Below, piece by piece: positions 8,825-17,579 of a stretch of DNA of 64,000 nucleotides. The stretch comes from Natranaeroarchaeum sulfidigenes. Lineage in GTDB: Archaea; Halobacteriota; Halobacteria; Halobacteriales; Natronoarchaeaceae. Made by a program: the position numbers and the translations under genes. The notes beneath the pieces were generated by a model. That model did not search any database. It saw only the letters and a program-made list of their open reading frames with translations, and was not told the origin of the DNA. Location of the stretch: contig NZ_CP064786.1 in the NCBI RefSeq assembly GCF_017094485.1, positions 558,001 through 622,000 of the forward strand, given 5' to 3'. The first letter of the stretch is position 1; every line of letters begins with the position of its first letter.

Positions 8825-10531
8825 TCAGAGCATGTACCGCTGTGCGAGTGCGATCTCCTCGGCAGGTTCGCAGGTTACGTGCTCGCCGTCGATCGATACC
8901 TCGAAGGTCTGTGCGTCGATCTCGATCTCGTCGGGACAGTACGTGTTGTGCAGCATGTCGGCTTTCCGGACCTCCCGCAGCCCTTCCACGGCAACGGTAT
9001 CCGTTTCGAGACCGTACTCCTCGCCGACGCCGGCGGCCTCTGCCGCCTCGCTGACAAACGTGATACTTACATCGTTCTTGGCCGTGCCCATTGCACCAGC
9101 GCGTGGACGCGAAACGACGGGCTCGCAGGTCATCAACGAGCCGTTGGCCTCGCCCATCTCGCTCCACGTCGGGAAACCGCCTTTGATCACGGTGTGGGGC
9201 TTGATGCCGAAGAAGTCGGGCTCCCACAACACGAGGTCAGCCATCTTGCCGGGTTCCAGCGAGCCGACGTAATCGTCGATCCCCGCGGTGATCGCCGGAT
9301 TGATCGTGTACTTGGCGACGTATCGCGCGATCCGGGCGTTGTCCGCGTCGGTCCCTTCGTCCTCGGGTAGCGGACCGCGCTGTCGTTTCATCTTATCCGC
9401 AGTCTGCCACGTCCGGGCGATGACTTCGGCCTGTCGTCCCATCGCCTGGGAGTCGCTGGTCATCATACTGATCGCTCCCTCGTCGTGGAGCACGTCTTCT
9501 GCGGCCAGCGTCTCGGCACGGATCCGTGATTCCGCGAAGGCGACGTCTTCGGGGACGTCCGAGTCGAGATGGTGACAGACCATCACCATATCGAGGTGCT
9601 CGTCGACGGTGTTCGTGGTAAACGGCATCGAGGGGTTCGTCGACGAAGGGAGCATGTGCTGGTGGCCAACGAGCTCGAGGACGTCGGGCGCGTGACCGCC
9701 GCCCGCCCCTTCGATGTGGAACATGTGGATCGCTCGCTCGCCGATCGCATCGAAGGTGTGCTCGACGAAGCCGGACTCGTTGAGCGTGTCGGTGTGAATA
9801 CAGACCTGAATGTCCTCCTGTTCGGCGACATCCAGACAGGTGTCGATCGCTTCGGGGGTCGTCCCCCAGTCCTCGTGTAGCTTGAGACCACACGCTCCCG
9901 CCTCGACCTGTTCGTGGAGCGAGCCGGGTTTCGAGGAGTTGCCCTTACCGTAGACGCCGACGTTCATCGGCCACTCGTCGGCCGACTGCAGCAGTCGCTT
10001 GATGTTTTCGGGACCAGGTGTACACGTCGTTGCACCGCCGCCGAAGCCACCCCCCAGCATCGTCGTGATGCCCGACCCGAGCGCGTGCTCGAACAGCTGT
10101 GGGCTGTTGAAGTGCACGTGAATGTCGAGCGCACCCGGCGTCGCGATCATCCCATCCGCCGGGATCGTATCGGTGTTCTGTCCGATCACCATGTCCACGC
10201 CGTCCATCGTCGCCGGGTTTCCGGCCTTGCCGATCCCGACGATTTCGCCGTCCTTGACACCGATGTCGCCTTTCACGACCCCGAGAGTCGGGTCGATAAT
10301 GACGACGTTCGTGAAGGCCCAGTCGAGTGCGCCCTCGGCGCTACCCGTACCCGGGGCCATCCCCATCCCGTCACGCATCGTCTTCCCGCCGCCGAAGACG
10401 GCCTCCTCACCGGGGGTACCGTAATCAGTCTCGATCTCGGCGATCAGCTCGGTGTCGCCCAGCCGAAGCCGGTCACCTTCAGTCGCTCCGTACAGGTCGG
10501 TGTACTGCTGCCGTGAGAGCTCTCGTGTCAT
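8825..10531 (-). CDS. ureC: Urease subunit alpha, catalytic
   Basis: A 568-residue nickel hydrolase that splits urea into ammonia and carbamate. The active-site ligands are present: H138 and H140 in DIHVHF, the lysine to be carbamylated K217 in GLKLHEDWG, the flap MVCHHLD with the catalytic His, and the Asp ligand in [11 protein letters not shown]. The glycine loop after TTMLGGG is about four residues shorter than in Klebsiella. The ATG overlaps the ureB stop in an ATGA. Fully intact enzyme. Confidence 0.98.
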   Translation of the reverse strand: MTRELSRQQYTDLYGATEGDRLRLGDTELIAEIETDYGTPGEEAVFGGGKTMRDGMGMAPGTGSAEGALDWAFTNVVIIDPTLGVVKGDIGVKDGEIVGIGKAGNPATMDGVDMVIGQNTDTIPADGMIATPGALDIHVHFNSPQLFEHALGSGITTMLGGGFGGGATTCTPGPENIKRLLQSADEWPMNVGVYGKGNSSKPGSLHEQVEAGACGLKLHEDWGTTPEAIDTCLDVAEQEDIQVCIHTDTLNESGFVEHTFDAIGERAIHMFHIEGAGGGHAPDVLELVGHQHMLPSSTNPSMPFTTNTVDEHLDMVMVCHHLDSDVPEDVAFAESRIRAETLAAEDVLHDEGAISMMTSDSQAMGRQAEVIARTWQTADKMKRQRGPLPEDEGTDADNARIARYVAKYTINPAITAGIDDYVGSLEPGKMADLVLWEPDFFGIKPHTVIKGGFPTWSEMGEANGSLMTCEPVVSRPRAGAMGTAKNDVSITFVSEAAEAAGVGEEYGLETDTVAVEGLREVRKADMLHNTYCPDEIEIDAQTFEVSIDGEHVTCEPAEEIALAQRYML

Positions 10532-10914
10532 TCCGTCACCCCCAGAAAGCCGCGCTCGCTCGCCCGTTCCAGCGCTCGCTGCTTCACGTCGTCATCGTGG
10601 ATATCACCGTTGGTGAGTCCTGCCATTCCCTGAACGATACCGTCCCCACCGATCGTCACCAGCGGCACGTCTCGCTCGGTGCCGGGCTCGAACCGGATCG
10701 CCGTCCCTGCCGGGACGTTCAGCCGCATCCCGAATGCAGCTTCGCGATCGAAATCGAGCTTCGGGTTTGCCTCGAAGAAATGGTAATGAGAGCCGACCTG
10801 TACCGGCCGGTCGCCGGTGTTCTCGACCGTGACTTCGGTCGTTTCACGCCCCGCATTGATCTGTACCGGATCATCCGTCCGAATCAGTTCGCCCGGTACG
10901 ACCCCGTCAGACAC
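10528..10914 (-). CDS. ureB: Urease subunit beta
   Basis: A 128-residue beta subunit, first gene of the operon. Family segments are [40 protein letters not shown] and [24 protein letters not shown]. Two GTG starts are possible, at 10923 and 10914. I chose 10914 because GGGGGGTGA, close to the archaeal Shine-Dalgarno, sits five bases before it and would overlap the earlier start. A 7-bp-spaced inverted repeat (10941-10957) lies 27-43 bases upstream, over the expected TATA region. Confidence 0.93.
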   Translation of the reverse strand: MSDGVVPGELIRTDDPVQINAGRETTEVTVENTGDRPVQVGSHYHFFEANPKLDFDREAAFGMRLNVPAGTAIRFEPGTERDVPLVTIGGDGIVQGMAGLTNGDIHDDDVKQRALERASERGFLGVTE

Positions 10915-10940
10915 GCCGTTCACCCCCCGTGTGGGTAGTA

Positions 10941-10957
10941 GTACTTTCGTCGAGTAC
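10941..10957. promoter_or_regulatory. Short inverted repeat in the ureB promoter
   Basis: GTACT-N7-AGTAC, 27-43 bases upstream of the ureB start, where the TATA/BRE elements of the urease operon should lie. The 7-base spacing matches two longer palindromes at the nickel-regulator and MFS promoters. The arms are only five bases, so chance is a real possibility. Confidence 0.3.
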
Positions 10958-11139
10958 GCTCATACTGACTGGTCGTACGAACAACGTCTGTATGATGGTT
11001 CGTATTGGCGAAAAAACCGCCATTGCTCTCTGCAATAGAACGCGAATGTCACCAGAAGCTGGAAAATATCACCGATCGGTCGGAATTAATACGTCTTTTG
11101 AGACTCCCGTTGACCGCCTGCCCACCGTCGACTCCCGGG

Positions 11140-12132
11140 TCATCGGGGACTGATGGCTCGTCGGTCGACCGTCGTGATCGCCACCGCGACGAGATAGACT
11201 CCGATGGCGATAACTACGATTGTTGCCCCCGGGCGCAGACTGTACTGCCAGGAGAGCGCAAGGCCGCCGAGCACCGAGAGCTCCCCGACGACGATGGAGC
11301 CGGTCATCGCCCCACGAAAGCTATCCGCGACCTGCGACGCGGCGGCAACCGGAACGATCAGCATGGCGGCGACGAGAATAACGCCCAGGATCTGCATTGC
11401 GCCCACGACGACCAGTGCCGTCAGTACGACAAGCAGTCCGTTGTACCGCGAAACGGGGAGTCGTGCAACCCGGGCCGCCCGCGGATCGAAGGTGATAAAC
11501 AGGAGCTGTTTGTACGTCGTCGCCACGGTCCCGACGACGATCCCGGTGAGAATCGCCATCAGCGCGACGCTTCTGTCGTCGGTAATCGAGATACTCCCGA
11601 ACAGATAGCTGTTGATATCGACGAACGCGAAGCCCCCACCCAGATCGAGAAAGAGTGCCCCCACCGCGAAGCTCCCGGTCAGCACGATCGCGACGGGGAC
11701 ATCACCGTGGGCGTCGGTCCGATCGGCGAGCAGTTGGACACCGACGGCACCGACGACGGCTGCACCGAGTGCGGTGAGCAAAAGTGGCGTCTCCCATCCG
11801 GATGCGCCGAGCACGAGTGTCCCGAACGCAACACCTGCGAACGCGGTGTGAGCCAGCGTCTCGCCGATCAGCGCCATCTCCCGGTGAACCAGGTAGGTGC
11901 CGACGAGCGGGCCGATCAACCCGATGAAGATCCCGGTGGTCACTGCGTTCCACATGAAGCCGTAGCAGGCGATCCGCGTCCCTGCCGATTCACCCACTGC
12001 ACACGCACGCTCGAAGAACCGCTCCGGCATGAGTCCAAAGGCGATGGCGACGAAGCCGAGCAGGAACGGGGCGGAGACGACCAGCGCGATGGACTCCAGT
12101 CGGCGGCCAGTCGGTCGAGAGATCCCATCCAT
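11140..12132 (-). CDS. Metal ABC transporter permease, ZnuB/MntB type
   Basis: A 330-residue ABC-3 family permease with about eight or nine hydrophobic segments. Typical motifs are GLIGPLVGTYLVHREMALIG near residue 80 and GESLAHTAFAG-like IGETLAHTAFAGVAFG. It begins nine bases after the binding-protein gene. No ATPase gene lies between or beside them, although znuC normally accompanies the pair, so the energy subunit must come from elsewhere or is lost. Zinc is the family default. Its place between nikR and urease makes nickel an alternative. Confidence 0.9.
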   Translation of the reverse strand: MDGISRPTGRRLESIALVVSAPFLLGFVAIAFGLMPERFFERACAVGESAGTRIACYGFMWNAVTTGIFIGLIGPLVGTYLVHREMALIGETLAHTAFAGVAFGTLVLGASGWETPLLLTALGAAVVGAVGVQLLADRTDAHGDVPVAIVLTGSFAVGALFLDLGGGFAFVDINSYLFGSISITDDRSVALMAILTGIVVGTVATTYKQLLFITFDPRAARVARLPVSRYNGLLVVLTALVVVGAMQILGVILVAAMLIVPVAAASQVADSFRGAMTGSIVVGELSVLGGLALSWQYSLRPGATIVVIAIGVYLVAVAITTVDRRAISPR

Positions 12133-12141
12133 TGGCGACGG

Positions 12142-13536
12142 CTACTTTGCACCCAGTGCTTTCGCGAACGCCGGGAGATTGATCTCTTCCATCTGGCTGA
12201 GGTAACTCCCGACCCCCTCTTCGTCCCACTCCTGGGTGACGCTCTCGGCGGGTGAGACCATCTCGATGTCGACCTCGTGGTCGGCCTCGTCGGCGATCAC
12301 CGTCGCGATATCGTTCCCGTCGAAGTAGTCCCAGAGGATGCAGTCGATACCCTGGTCCTCGACGAGCCCGACAGTCTCCGCGATCTCGTCGGGCGCTGGC
12401 TCGTGATCCGGCGAGAGCCCGACCGGCGTGTGGATCTCGAACCCATACCGGTCGCCGAGATAGCGAAACGAGTCGTGGCCCGCGATGACTACTACGTCGT
12501 GTTCGCGGTCGGCGAGGCTCTTCTCGTACTGCTCGTGCAGGTCGTCGAGTCGCTCGATGTACGCCGCAGCGTTCGCCTCGTAACTGTCGGTGTTCTCGGG
12601 ATCGAGTTCGACGAGTGCATCCCGTATGTTCCGGATCCCCTGCTTTGCCCTGAGCGGGTCGGTGAAGAACTTTGCGTCGTGCTCACCGTGGGTGTGATCG
12701 TGGTCGTGACCGTCATCGTCGTGACCGTGTCCGGTATCCGAATGTCCCGCGTCGTCGCCGTCGTCAGACGCACCGACCGTCGTGGTCGCCGGTGGTGCTT
12801 CCCAGCGAGGCTCGCCGTCCTCGACGAGCTGGAACACGACATCGACCGTCCCGACGGCTTCCCCGTGCAGGTGAACGTGATCGCCGTGGCTCTCGACATC
12901 GAGCGCGCTGCCGCCGTTCTCGACGCGGGCGTCGAGTGCGTACGGGGTGTCATCGCCCAGCGGAACCTCGACACCGTCCTCGTCGGTAACGACTGCGCCG
13001 AGTGAAACGTGCTCCCCGAGTGGAACATCCGACGGCCCACCGTGCCAGTGGTCGCCGTGGGCCTCGCCGACAGGCTGGTCGATCGAGCGATCGATCAGCT
13101 CGATAGCGTGTATTTGGCCGATTTCGTCGTCGTGATCGTCCCCGTCGCTATGTCCACCGTGACCGTCGTACTCCAGTAGCTCGATCCCCGCCAGTGCGTC
13201 GACGAGGAGGACCTCGTCCTCGTGCTCGTCGCGTACCTGCTCTGCAGCTTCTCTGGCCCAGGGCTGGAACCCATCGATATCGAGGTAGACGAACGCCTGT
13301 GACTCGACGATCGAGGGGAGCATATCGACCGACGGCGTCCAGCCATGTCCGTGCCCGCCCGTGGGAACGGCGTTTTCGACCTCGTACGCATCACCGGCTA
13401 CTGCGCGTGTGAATTCCGCGAGCGTAAAAAACGAGGCGAACAGATCACTGTCCTCTGCGGACAACGTACACCCGGCAAGCACAGTTCCCGTCATCAGCGC
13501 CCCGGAGCCACGGAGCAGATCCCGTCTGGTCGTCAT
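12142..13536 (-). CDS. Metal-binding lipoprotein, ZnuA-like with inserted domain
   Basis: A 464-residue cluster-9 binding protein, much longer than the usual 300. It has a Tat motif (TTRRDLLRG) and a lipobox (VLAGC). Likely metal ligands are His in GGHGHGWTPS (about 61-66), His286 before AKFFTDP, His in GHDSFRYLG and an acid near DYFDGND. Between the two lobes lies an extra domain of about 110 residues (141-250), followed by an extreme His/Asp-rich loop. The ATG at 13536 fits a leaderless start: TATA-like CTAAAAGG on this strand is centred about 27 bases upstream. An in-frame extension to 13605 lacks such support. Divergent from nikR. Metal could be zinc or nickel. Confidence 0.88.
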   Translation of the reverse strand: MTTRRDLLRGSGALMTGTVLAGCTLSAEDSDLFASFFTLAEFTRAVAGDAYEVENAVPTGGHGHGWTPSVDMLPSIVESQAFVYLDIDGFQPWAREAAEQVRDEHEDEVLLVDALAGIELLEYDGHGGHSDGDDHDDEIGQIHAIELIDRSIDQPVGEAHGDHWHGGPSDVPLGEHVSLGAVVTDEDGVEVPLGDDTPYALDARVENGGSALDVESHGDHVHLHGEAVGTVDVVFQLVEDGEPRWEAPPATTTVGASDDGDDAGHSDTGHGHDDDGHDHDHTHGEHDAKFFTDPLRAKQGIRNIRDALVELDPENTDSYEANAAAYIERLDDLHEQYEKSLADREHDVVVIAGHDSFRYLGDRYGFEIHTPVGLSPDHEPAPDEIAETVGLVEDQGIDCILWDYFDGNDIATVIADEADHEVDIEMVSPAESVTQEWDEEGVGSYLSQMEEINLPAFAKALGAK

Positions 13537-13574
13537 TGGGGGTTCGTTCTGAAGCGCCCTTTTAGACGTTTCTG

Positions 13575-13597
13575 TATTATTCCTATGTAGAATAATA
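13575..13597. promoter_or_regulatory. 23-bp palindrome between the ZnuA-like gene and nikR
   Basis: A perfect inverted repeat TATTATTC-N7-GAATAATA. It lies just upstream of the TATA box of the ZnuA-like gene (centred about 50 bases before its start) and about 73-95 bases before nikR. Position and symmetry fit an operator for a dimeric or tetrameric metal regulator. NikR itself is the obvious candidate, by inference. Confidence 0.6.
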
Positions 13598-13669
13598 ATA
13601 TTCAACTAGCTATTCCGTCATAACTGCGCCAGACCACGAGTATATACGGCTCGAACTGGAGAGCCCAGT

Positions 13670-14074
13670 ATGGCAGACAGTGTGGAACGGGTGAGCCTCA
13701 CGACTGATCCGGAGTTGATCGACGAGCTCGATGCGGTCGTCGAAGAATGGGGATACGCGAGCCGGTCGAAGGCGTTCCGGGACGCCTTGCGGCTGTTCCT
13801 GACGGATCGACACTGGGACGACGATACCGACCGTCACCACAGCGGCTCGATCACGATCGTCTACGATCACGACGTTCCGGGTCTGAACGACGAACTGCTC
13901 GATATTCAACACGACAACGAGGAAGTGATCGTGTCGACACAACACGTCCACTTTGCTGCACACCGCTGTCTGGAGACGATCGTCGTCGACGGTCCCGGCG
14001 GTTCGATCCGGGAGCTGGTCCATCGAATGGAATCGCTCGGTGGCGTCAAGCAGGTGCGGTTCATCGCAGTCTGA
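13670..14074 (+). CDS. nikR: Nickel-responsive regulator NikR
   Basis: A 134-residue repressor with an N-terminal ribbon-helix-helix (about 5-48) and a C-terminal ACT-like nickel domain. The four nickel ligands of the family are present: H81, H92, H94 and C100, the last three in STQHVHFAAHRCLE. The promoter is clear: TATATAC at 13641-13647 lies about 26 bases before the ATG, so the message is probably leaderless. It stands divergent from the ZnuA-like gene and close to the urease operon, so it probably controls nickel supply for urease. The targets are inference. Confidence 0.93.
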   Translation: MADSVERVSLTTDPELIDELDAVVEEWGYASRSKAFRDALRLFLTDRHWDDDTDRHHSGSITIVYDHDVPGLNDELLDIQHDNEEVIVSTQHVHFAAHRCLETIVVDGPGGSIRELVHRMESLGGVKQVRFIAV

Positions 14075-14158
14075 ACTGGTGAGGTCCGTGCTGATCGAGA
14101 GTGCTGGAAACAGATGATCCCACGATATAGTCCCACGTTCGTCCGGAGATGCGGTATA

Positions 14159-14183
14159 TAATACTACTACTGATGTAGTATTA
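14159..14183. promoter_or_regulatory. 25-bp palindrome upstream of the micro-ORF/MFS operon
   Basis: A perfect inverted repeat TAATACTAC-N7-GTAGTATTA, upstream of the TATA box (TTTATAAT, 14201-14208) of the following transcript. The spacer length and the C-N7-G core match the palindrome at 13575-13597, and both lie just upstream of the TATA box of their gene. This suggests one regulator for both sites. Confidence 0.55.
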
Positions 14184-14229
14184 GGGAATTTATGAAAGCG
14201 TTTATAATCAGTGTCCGGCCCGGGTTCGT

Positions 14230-14409
14230 ATGGTCATCACGAGTACCGCGAGCAAAGGATATCAGCGAGCCATCGGCAAGTTCTACTCTTTTGCCTGTCT
14301 GCTGACCGTCACCCACGTGTCGCGTCGGAGTGTGGTCCCACCCCCGATCCGGCAGCCGGTGCGGCCGGACAACACACCGCCTGAAGACTACTGGTCAGTA
14401 TATCCATGA
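14230..14409 (+). CDS. Leaderless micro-ORF, 59 residues, coupled to MFS gene
   Basis: The frame starts MVITSTASKGYQRAIGKFYS and ends PPEDYWSVYP. Its ATG is about 25 bases after a good TATA box (TTTATAAT, 14201-14208) with a GAAAGCG BRE-like stretch ahead, exactly as in leaderless haloarchaeal genes. Its TGA overlaps the ATG of the MFS gene in an ATGA, so translation of the two is probably coupled. I recognise no family. It could be a small protein or a regulatory leader peptide. The single Cys and basic middle give no clear function. Confidence 0.45.
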   Translation: MVITSTASKGYQRAIGKFYSFACLLTVTHVSRRSVVPPPIRQPVRPDNTPPEDYWSVYP

Positions 14410-15728
14410 CCGGGACCCCCGGTAGTGGGGGCGATGGCGGATCGACGCGAGAACGCCGTATTTCGGAGGACGATCGTAGCCCGGAGTTCGAGAAGCCCCC
14501 TCGACTGATCATACTCTCGGTCGTCGCCAGTACGTTCCTCGTGGGGTTTGGTGGCGGGATCGTTTTTCCGATCTTTCCGACGATCGGGACTGTGCTCGGC
14601 ATTTCGCCAGTACTGGTCGGGGTGATTCTGAGTGCAAACCGGTTCTCGCGGCTCGTTTCGAATGCCCCCGCCGGTGCGTTCGTTGACGCCTACGGAACCC
14701 GAAGACCGTTCGTCATCGGGCTCGGTATTCAGACGATCGCGACAGTTGGCTACGTCGTGGCGCTCCAATCGTCCCTCCCGGGCGTCTGGTTCTTCATCGC
14801 ACGGGTGCTCCATGGGGCCGGCAGCGCGCTCGTGCTCGCGACCTCCTACACGATCATTGCAGATGTCACCAGCCCTGAGTCCAGAGGCACCAGCATGGGA
14901 CTGATCCGGGGCGGGAGTATCCTCGGATTTCCCACGGGGCTGGTCATCGGCGGCGTCATCAGCGAACTCGCCGGCAACGCCGAGGCGTTCCTGTTTGCCG
15001 CCGGGTTCGCGCTGATTGCGACTCTCCTGGGCGTTGCATCGGTTCCGGAAACCCACGTGACAGAGCGGGATAATCGGTCACTCGAACCGTTGAACGTCGA
15101 CACGAGTCTCCCGACGGTCACGCTCGGCTGTGTCAACTTCGGCATCTGGTTCGGGTATCTCGGGGTGTTGCTCGCGTCGCTGGTGTTGTTCCTCGAACGC
15201 GCCGACATCAGCGTTCTGGGGTTCGGTCCACAGGGCACGTCCGGCATCTTCATGGGCGCGACGATTCTCGTCGAGGTAGTCACAATGACTGTCGGTGGCT
15301 ACATTACCGACGGTCGACGATCGCGGGTCCCGACACTGCTTTGCTCGCTCTGTCTGTTCTCAGCCGGGCTAGCGATCTTGCCGTGGGCCCGGTCCGCTGA
15401 GCTGCTGATCGGTGCATGTCTGATGGTTGGGATCGGTTCCGGTGGGACGCTCGGACCGCTCATGGCACTGCTGGCTGATTTCACGCCCAGTGACCGGATG
15501 GGGCGGGCGAGCGGCTCGATCAACGTTTTCAGTGACATCGGCGGAGGGCTGGGCCCGGTCATCGGTCTCCCGCTGATCGATCGAATCGGGTTCACGGTCG
15601 TCTACACAGGCTCCGCGGTCGTCGCCCTGTTTGGAGCGGTCTGTCTGCTCGCCGGACTGTATCTGCAGACCGGTCGGCTGTTTCCCGCCACGGGAGCGAT
15701 CACGAAGCGGGCCGAGGTTGATTCCTGA
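14406..15728 (+). CDS. MFS transporter
   Basis: A 440-residue major facilitator protein with 12 predicted membrane segments after a 30-residue acidic N-terminus. The loop between helices 2 and 3 (GAFVDAYGTRRPFVIG) carries the MFS signature, and ESRGTSMGLIRGGSILGF fits the drug/proton antiporter group. It likely works as an exporter in the cytoplasmic membrane. The substrate is not evident. It sits behind a 59-codon ORF in a 4-base overlap, and a palindrome resembling the one at nikR lies upstream of the shared promoter, so metal-linked regulation is possible. Confidence 0.85.
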   Translation: MTGTPGSGGDGGSTRERRISEDDRSPEFEKPPRLIILSVVASTFLVGFGGGIVFPIFPTIGTVLGISPVLVGVILSANRFSRLVSNAPAGAFVDAYGTRRPFVIGLGIQTIATVGYVVALQSSLPGVWFFIARVLHGAGSALVLATSYTIIADVTSPESRGTSMGLIRGGSILGFPTGLVIGGVISELAGNAEAFLFAAGFALIATLLGVASVPETHVTERDNRSLEPLNVDTSLPTVTLGCVNFGIWFGYLGVLLASLVLFLERADISVLGFGPQGTSGIFMGATILVEVVTMTVGGYITDGRRSRVPTLLCSLCLFSAGLAILPWARSAELLIGACLMVGIGSGGTLGPLMALLADFTPSDRMGRASGSINVFSDIGGGLGPVIGLPLIDRIGFTVVYTGSAVVALFGAVCLLAGLYLQTGRLFPATGAITKRAEVDS

Positions 15729-15740
15729 CAGATAGACGGC

Positions 15741-15780
15741 GGACGCCCGCGTCTTCAGGCGCGGGAGGATGTCAATGGGT
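15741..15780 (+). mobile_element. Possible IS200/IS605-family right-end remnant
   Basis: A GC-only hairpin CCCGCG-TCTTCAGG-CGCGGG (15746-15765) followed by AGGATGTCAA. From memory, this arrangement resembles the right ends (and guide-RNA 3' ends) of haloarchaeal IS1341-type TnpB elements. No tnpA or tnpB remains beside it. It could instead just serve as the terminator of the MFS gene, which ends 17 bases before. Confidence 0.4.
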
Positions 15781-15934
15781 CGTCCGTGGCTCGTGATGGC
15801 CGATACGAGCCGGAGCCATCGAACAGGCTGAGAGACAGGTCACCAATTTCCGTGATAACTGGCTTTAACACGGAGAGAACTCGCTATTATTGGAGGATCC
15901 ACACATATTTACCGCGAGGATGCCACAAGCACCC

Positions 15935-17494
15935 ATGGAAACGGATGCAACACTTCTACACGGGGGGCGGGTGTATCCGCTGGGCGAATCCACCGCTTCG
16001 TCGGACGCCATCAGGTTTGAGGACGGCGTCGTCTCGGGTGTAGGCATTGGAGCACGCGAGAGGAGTTCGGCCCGTCGGATCGACCTCGACGGACGCGTCG
16101 TCGTGCCCGGGTTTCACGATGCCCATACACACGTTCTCTGGGTCGGGCTCTACGAACGGGAGACGGATCTCGGCGGCGTGGAGAGCAGACGGGACGTGCT
16201 GGCGCAGCTGGCCGCCAACGCTGGTCGCACCGAACCAGGGGAGTGGGTACTTGGATTCGGCTACGACGAGAGCGGATGGGACGACGATACCCGACTTCGC
16301 CGGGCGGAGCTCGACGACATCAGCGATCAGCACCCGATCGTCGTGCAGCGAGTCGACGGACACACGCTCTCGCTGAACACGCGAGCGATCGAGCGCCTCG
16401 AGTTCGCCGGAGCGGACGGTGTCGAGCGAGACGCCACTGGCACGCCGACCGGAATCGTGGTGGAGGAGGCCGCAGGACTCGTCCAGCGCGAGACATATCC
16501 CGACCGCGAGCGTGCGCGTGAACTGCTCGACGCCGCCTGCGACCGATTGCACGAACTCGGTGTCACGTCCGTCCAGGATATGGCGGGGCTAACGACACCC
16601 AGTGGAACGGGCGATCCCATGCATGCAGCCTTCCAGCGGGCCCGACGCGACGGCGAGTTGTCCCTCCGGATCGGCTACTACATCCACGTCGAGCGTGCCG
16701 AGGAACTGGCAGCCCTCGAGCTCGCATCCGGGTTCGGAGACGACCGACTCCGCATACTGGGTGTCAAGCTGTTCGTCGATGGATCGATCGGCTCCAGAAC
16801 CGCGAAGCTCGACGGCGAGTTCGCTGACGATCCCGGCAACACGGGCGAGTTCGTGATCGACCGCAGTCAGCTCGACTCAGTTCTCAATCAGGCGGCAGAG
16901 CGCTCCCAGCGGGTCGCCGTCCACGCGATCGGCGACGCCGCGATCGACCGGGTTCTGGACGCGTTCGAGACCGTCGCCGATCGGTACGAGACGTCCCCGC
17001 CGAACCTCCGTATCGAACATCTCGAGTTGGCGACCGACAGCCAACTGGACAGGGTCGCGTCGATCGACGCTCTCGCAAGCATGCAGCCGAACTTCCTGCA
17101 GTGGGCCGGGGACTCGGGGCTCTACGCCGATCGGCTCGAATCGCGCTGGCACGGCCGGACGAACCGACTCCGCGATGTCCGGGATCGGGGGATCGATCTG
17201 GCCTTCGGCAGCGATACGATGCCGTCCGGGCCGCTGTACGGGATCCACCACGCAGTCAATGCACCGACCGCTGCCCAGCGGCTCGACGTCGGCGACGCGC
17301 TCAGGGCGTACACCCACGGGGGTGCAGTCGCGGAGGGGACCGACGACTGGAAAGGCACGCTAGAACCGGGGATGGTTGCCGATGCGGTTGTTCTCGATAG
17401 CGATCCCTTCGAGCGGCCCGGGACGATCGAGGACATCTCCGTCGTTGGAACGATCGTCGACGGGGAGATCGTCTACGATGACGGAGTGACGTGA
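15935..17494 (+). CDS. Amidohydrolase family 3 protein, YtcJ-like
   Basis: A 519-residue metal-dependent hydrolase. The HxH motif is in FHDAHTHVLWVG (about residue 60). Further landmarks are LGVKLFVDGSIGSRTAKL, VAVHAIGDAAIDRVL, RIEHLE and the catalytic Asp in FGSDTMPSGP. The barrel is flanked by the N- and C-terminal beta-sandwich halves. Earlier in-frame starts exist (TTG 15890, ATG 15920). I chose 15935 because a TATA-like CATATTTA (15903-15910) lies about 27 bases before it. The substrate in this subfamily is usually unknown; an N-acyl or exocyclic amide is likely. Confidence 0.87.
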   Translation: METDATLLHGGRVYPLGESTASSDAIRFEDGVVSGVGIGARERSSARRIDLDGRVVVPGFHDAHTHVLWVGLYERETDLGGVESRRDVLAQLAANAGRTEPGEWVLGFGYDESGWDDDTRLRRAELDDISDQHPIVVQRVDGHTLSLNTRAIERLEFAGADGVERDATGTPTGIVVEEAAGLVQRETYPDRERARELLDAACDRLHELGVTSVQDMAGLTTPSGTGDPMHAAFQRARRDGELSLRIGYYIHVERAEELAALELASGFGDDRLRILGVKLFVDGSIGSRTAKLDGEFADDPGNTGEFVIDRSQLDSVLNQAAERSQRVAVHAIGDAAIDRVLDAFETVADRYETSPPNLRIEHLELATDSQLDRVASIDALASMQPNFLQWAGDSGLYADRLESRWHGRTNRLRDVRDRGIDLAFGSDTMPSGPLYGIHHAVNAPTAAQRLDVGDALRAYTHGGAVAEGTDDWKGTLEPGMVADAVVLDSDPFERPGTIEDISVVGTIVDGEIVYDDGVT

Positions 17495-17579
17495 CTGTGG
17501 TAACCTGACTGGGCACCGTCGATCCGATTCCCGTCCGGATTGCGGGGTTATATACGGATCACGGACTGATAGCTCCATA

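Noticed and set aside
10976..11004. TACGAAC-N15-GTTCGTA inverted repeat upstream of ureB
   Set aside because: The symmetry is real but the spacer is long and it lies farther upstream than the expected promoter, so chance cannot be excluded; I did not list it as a site.
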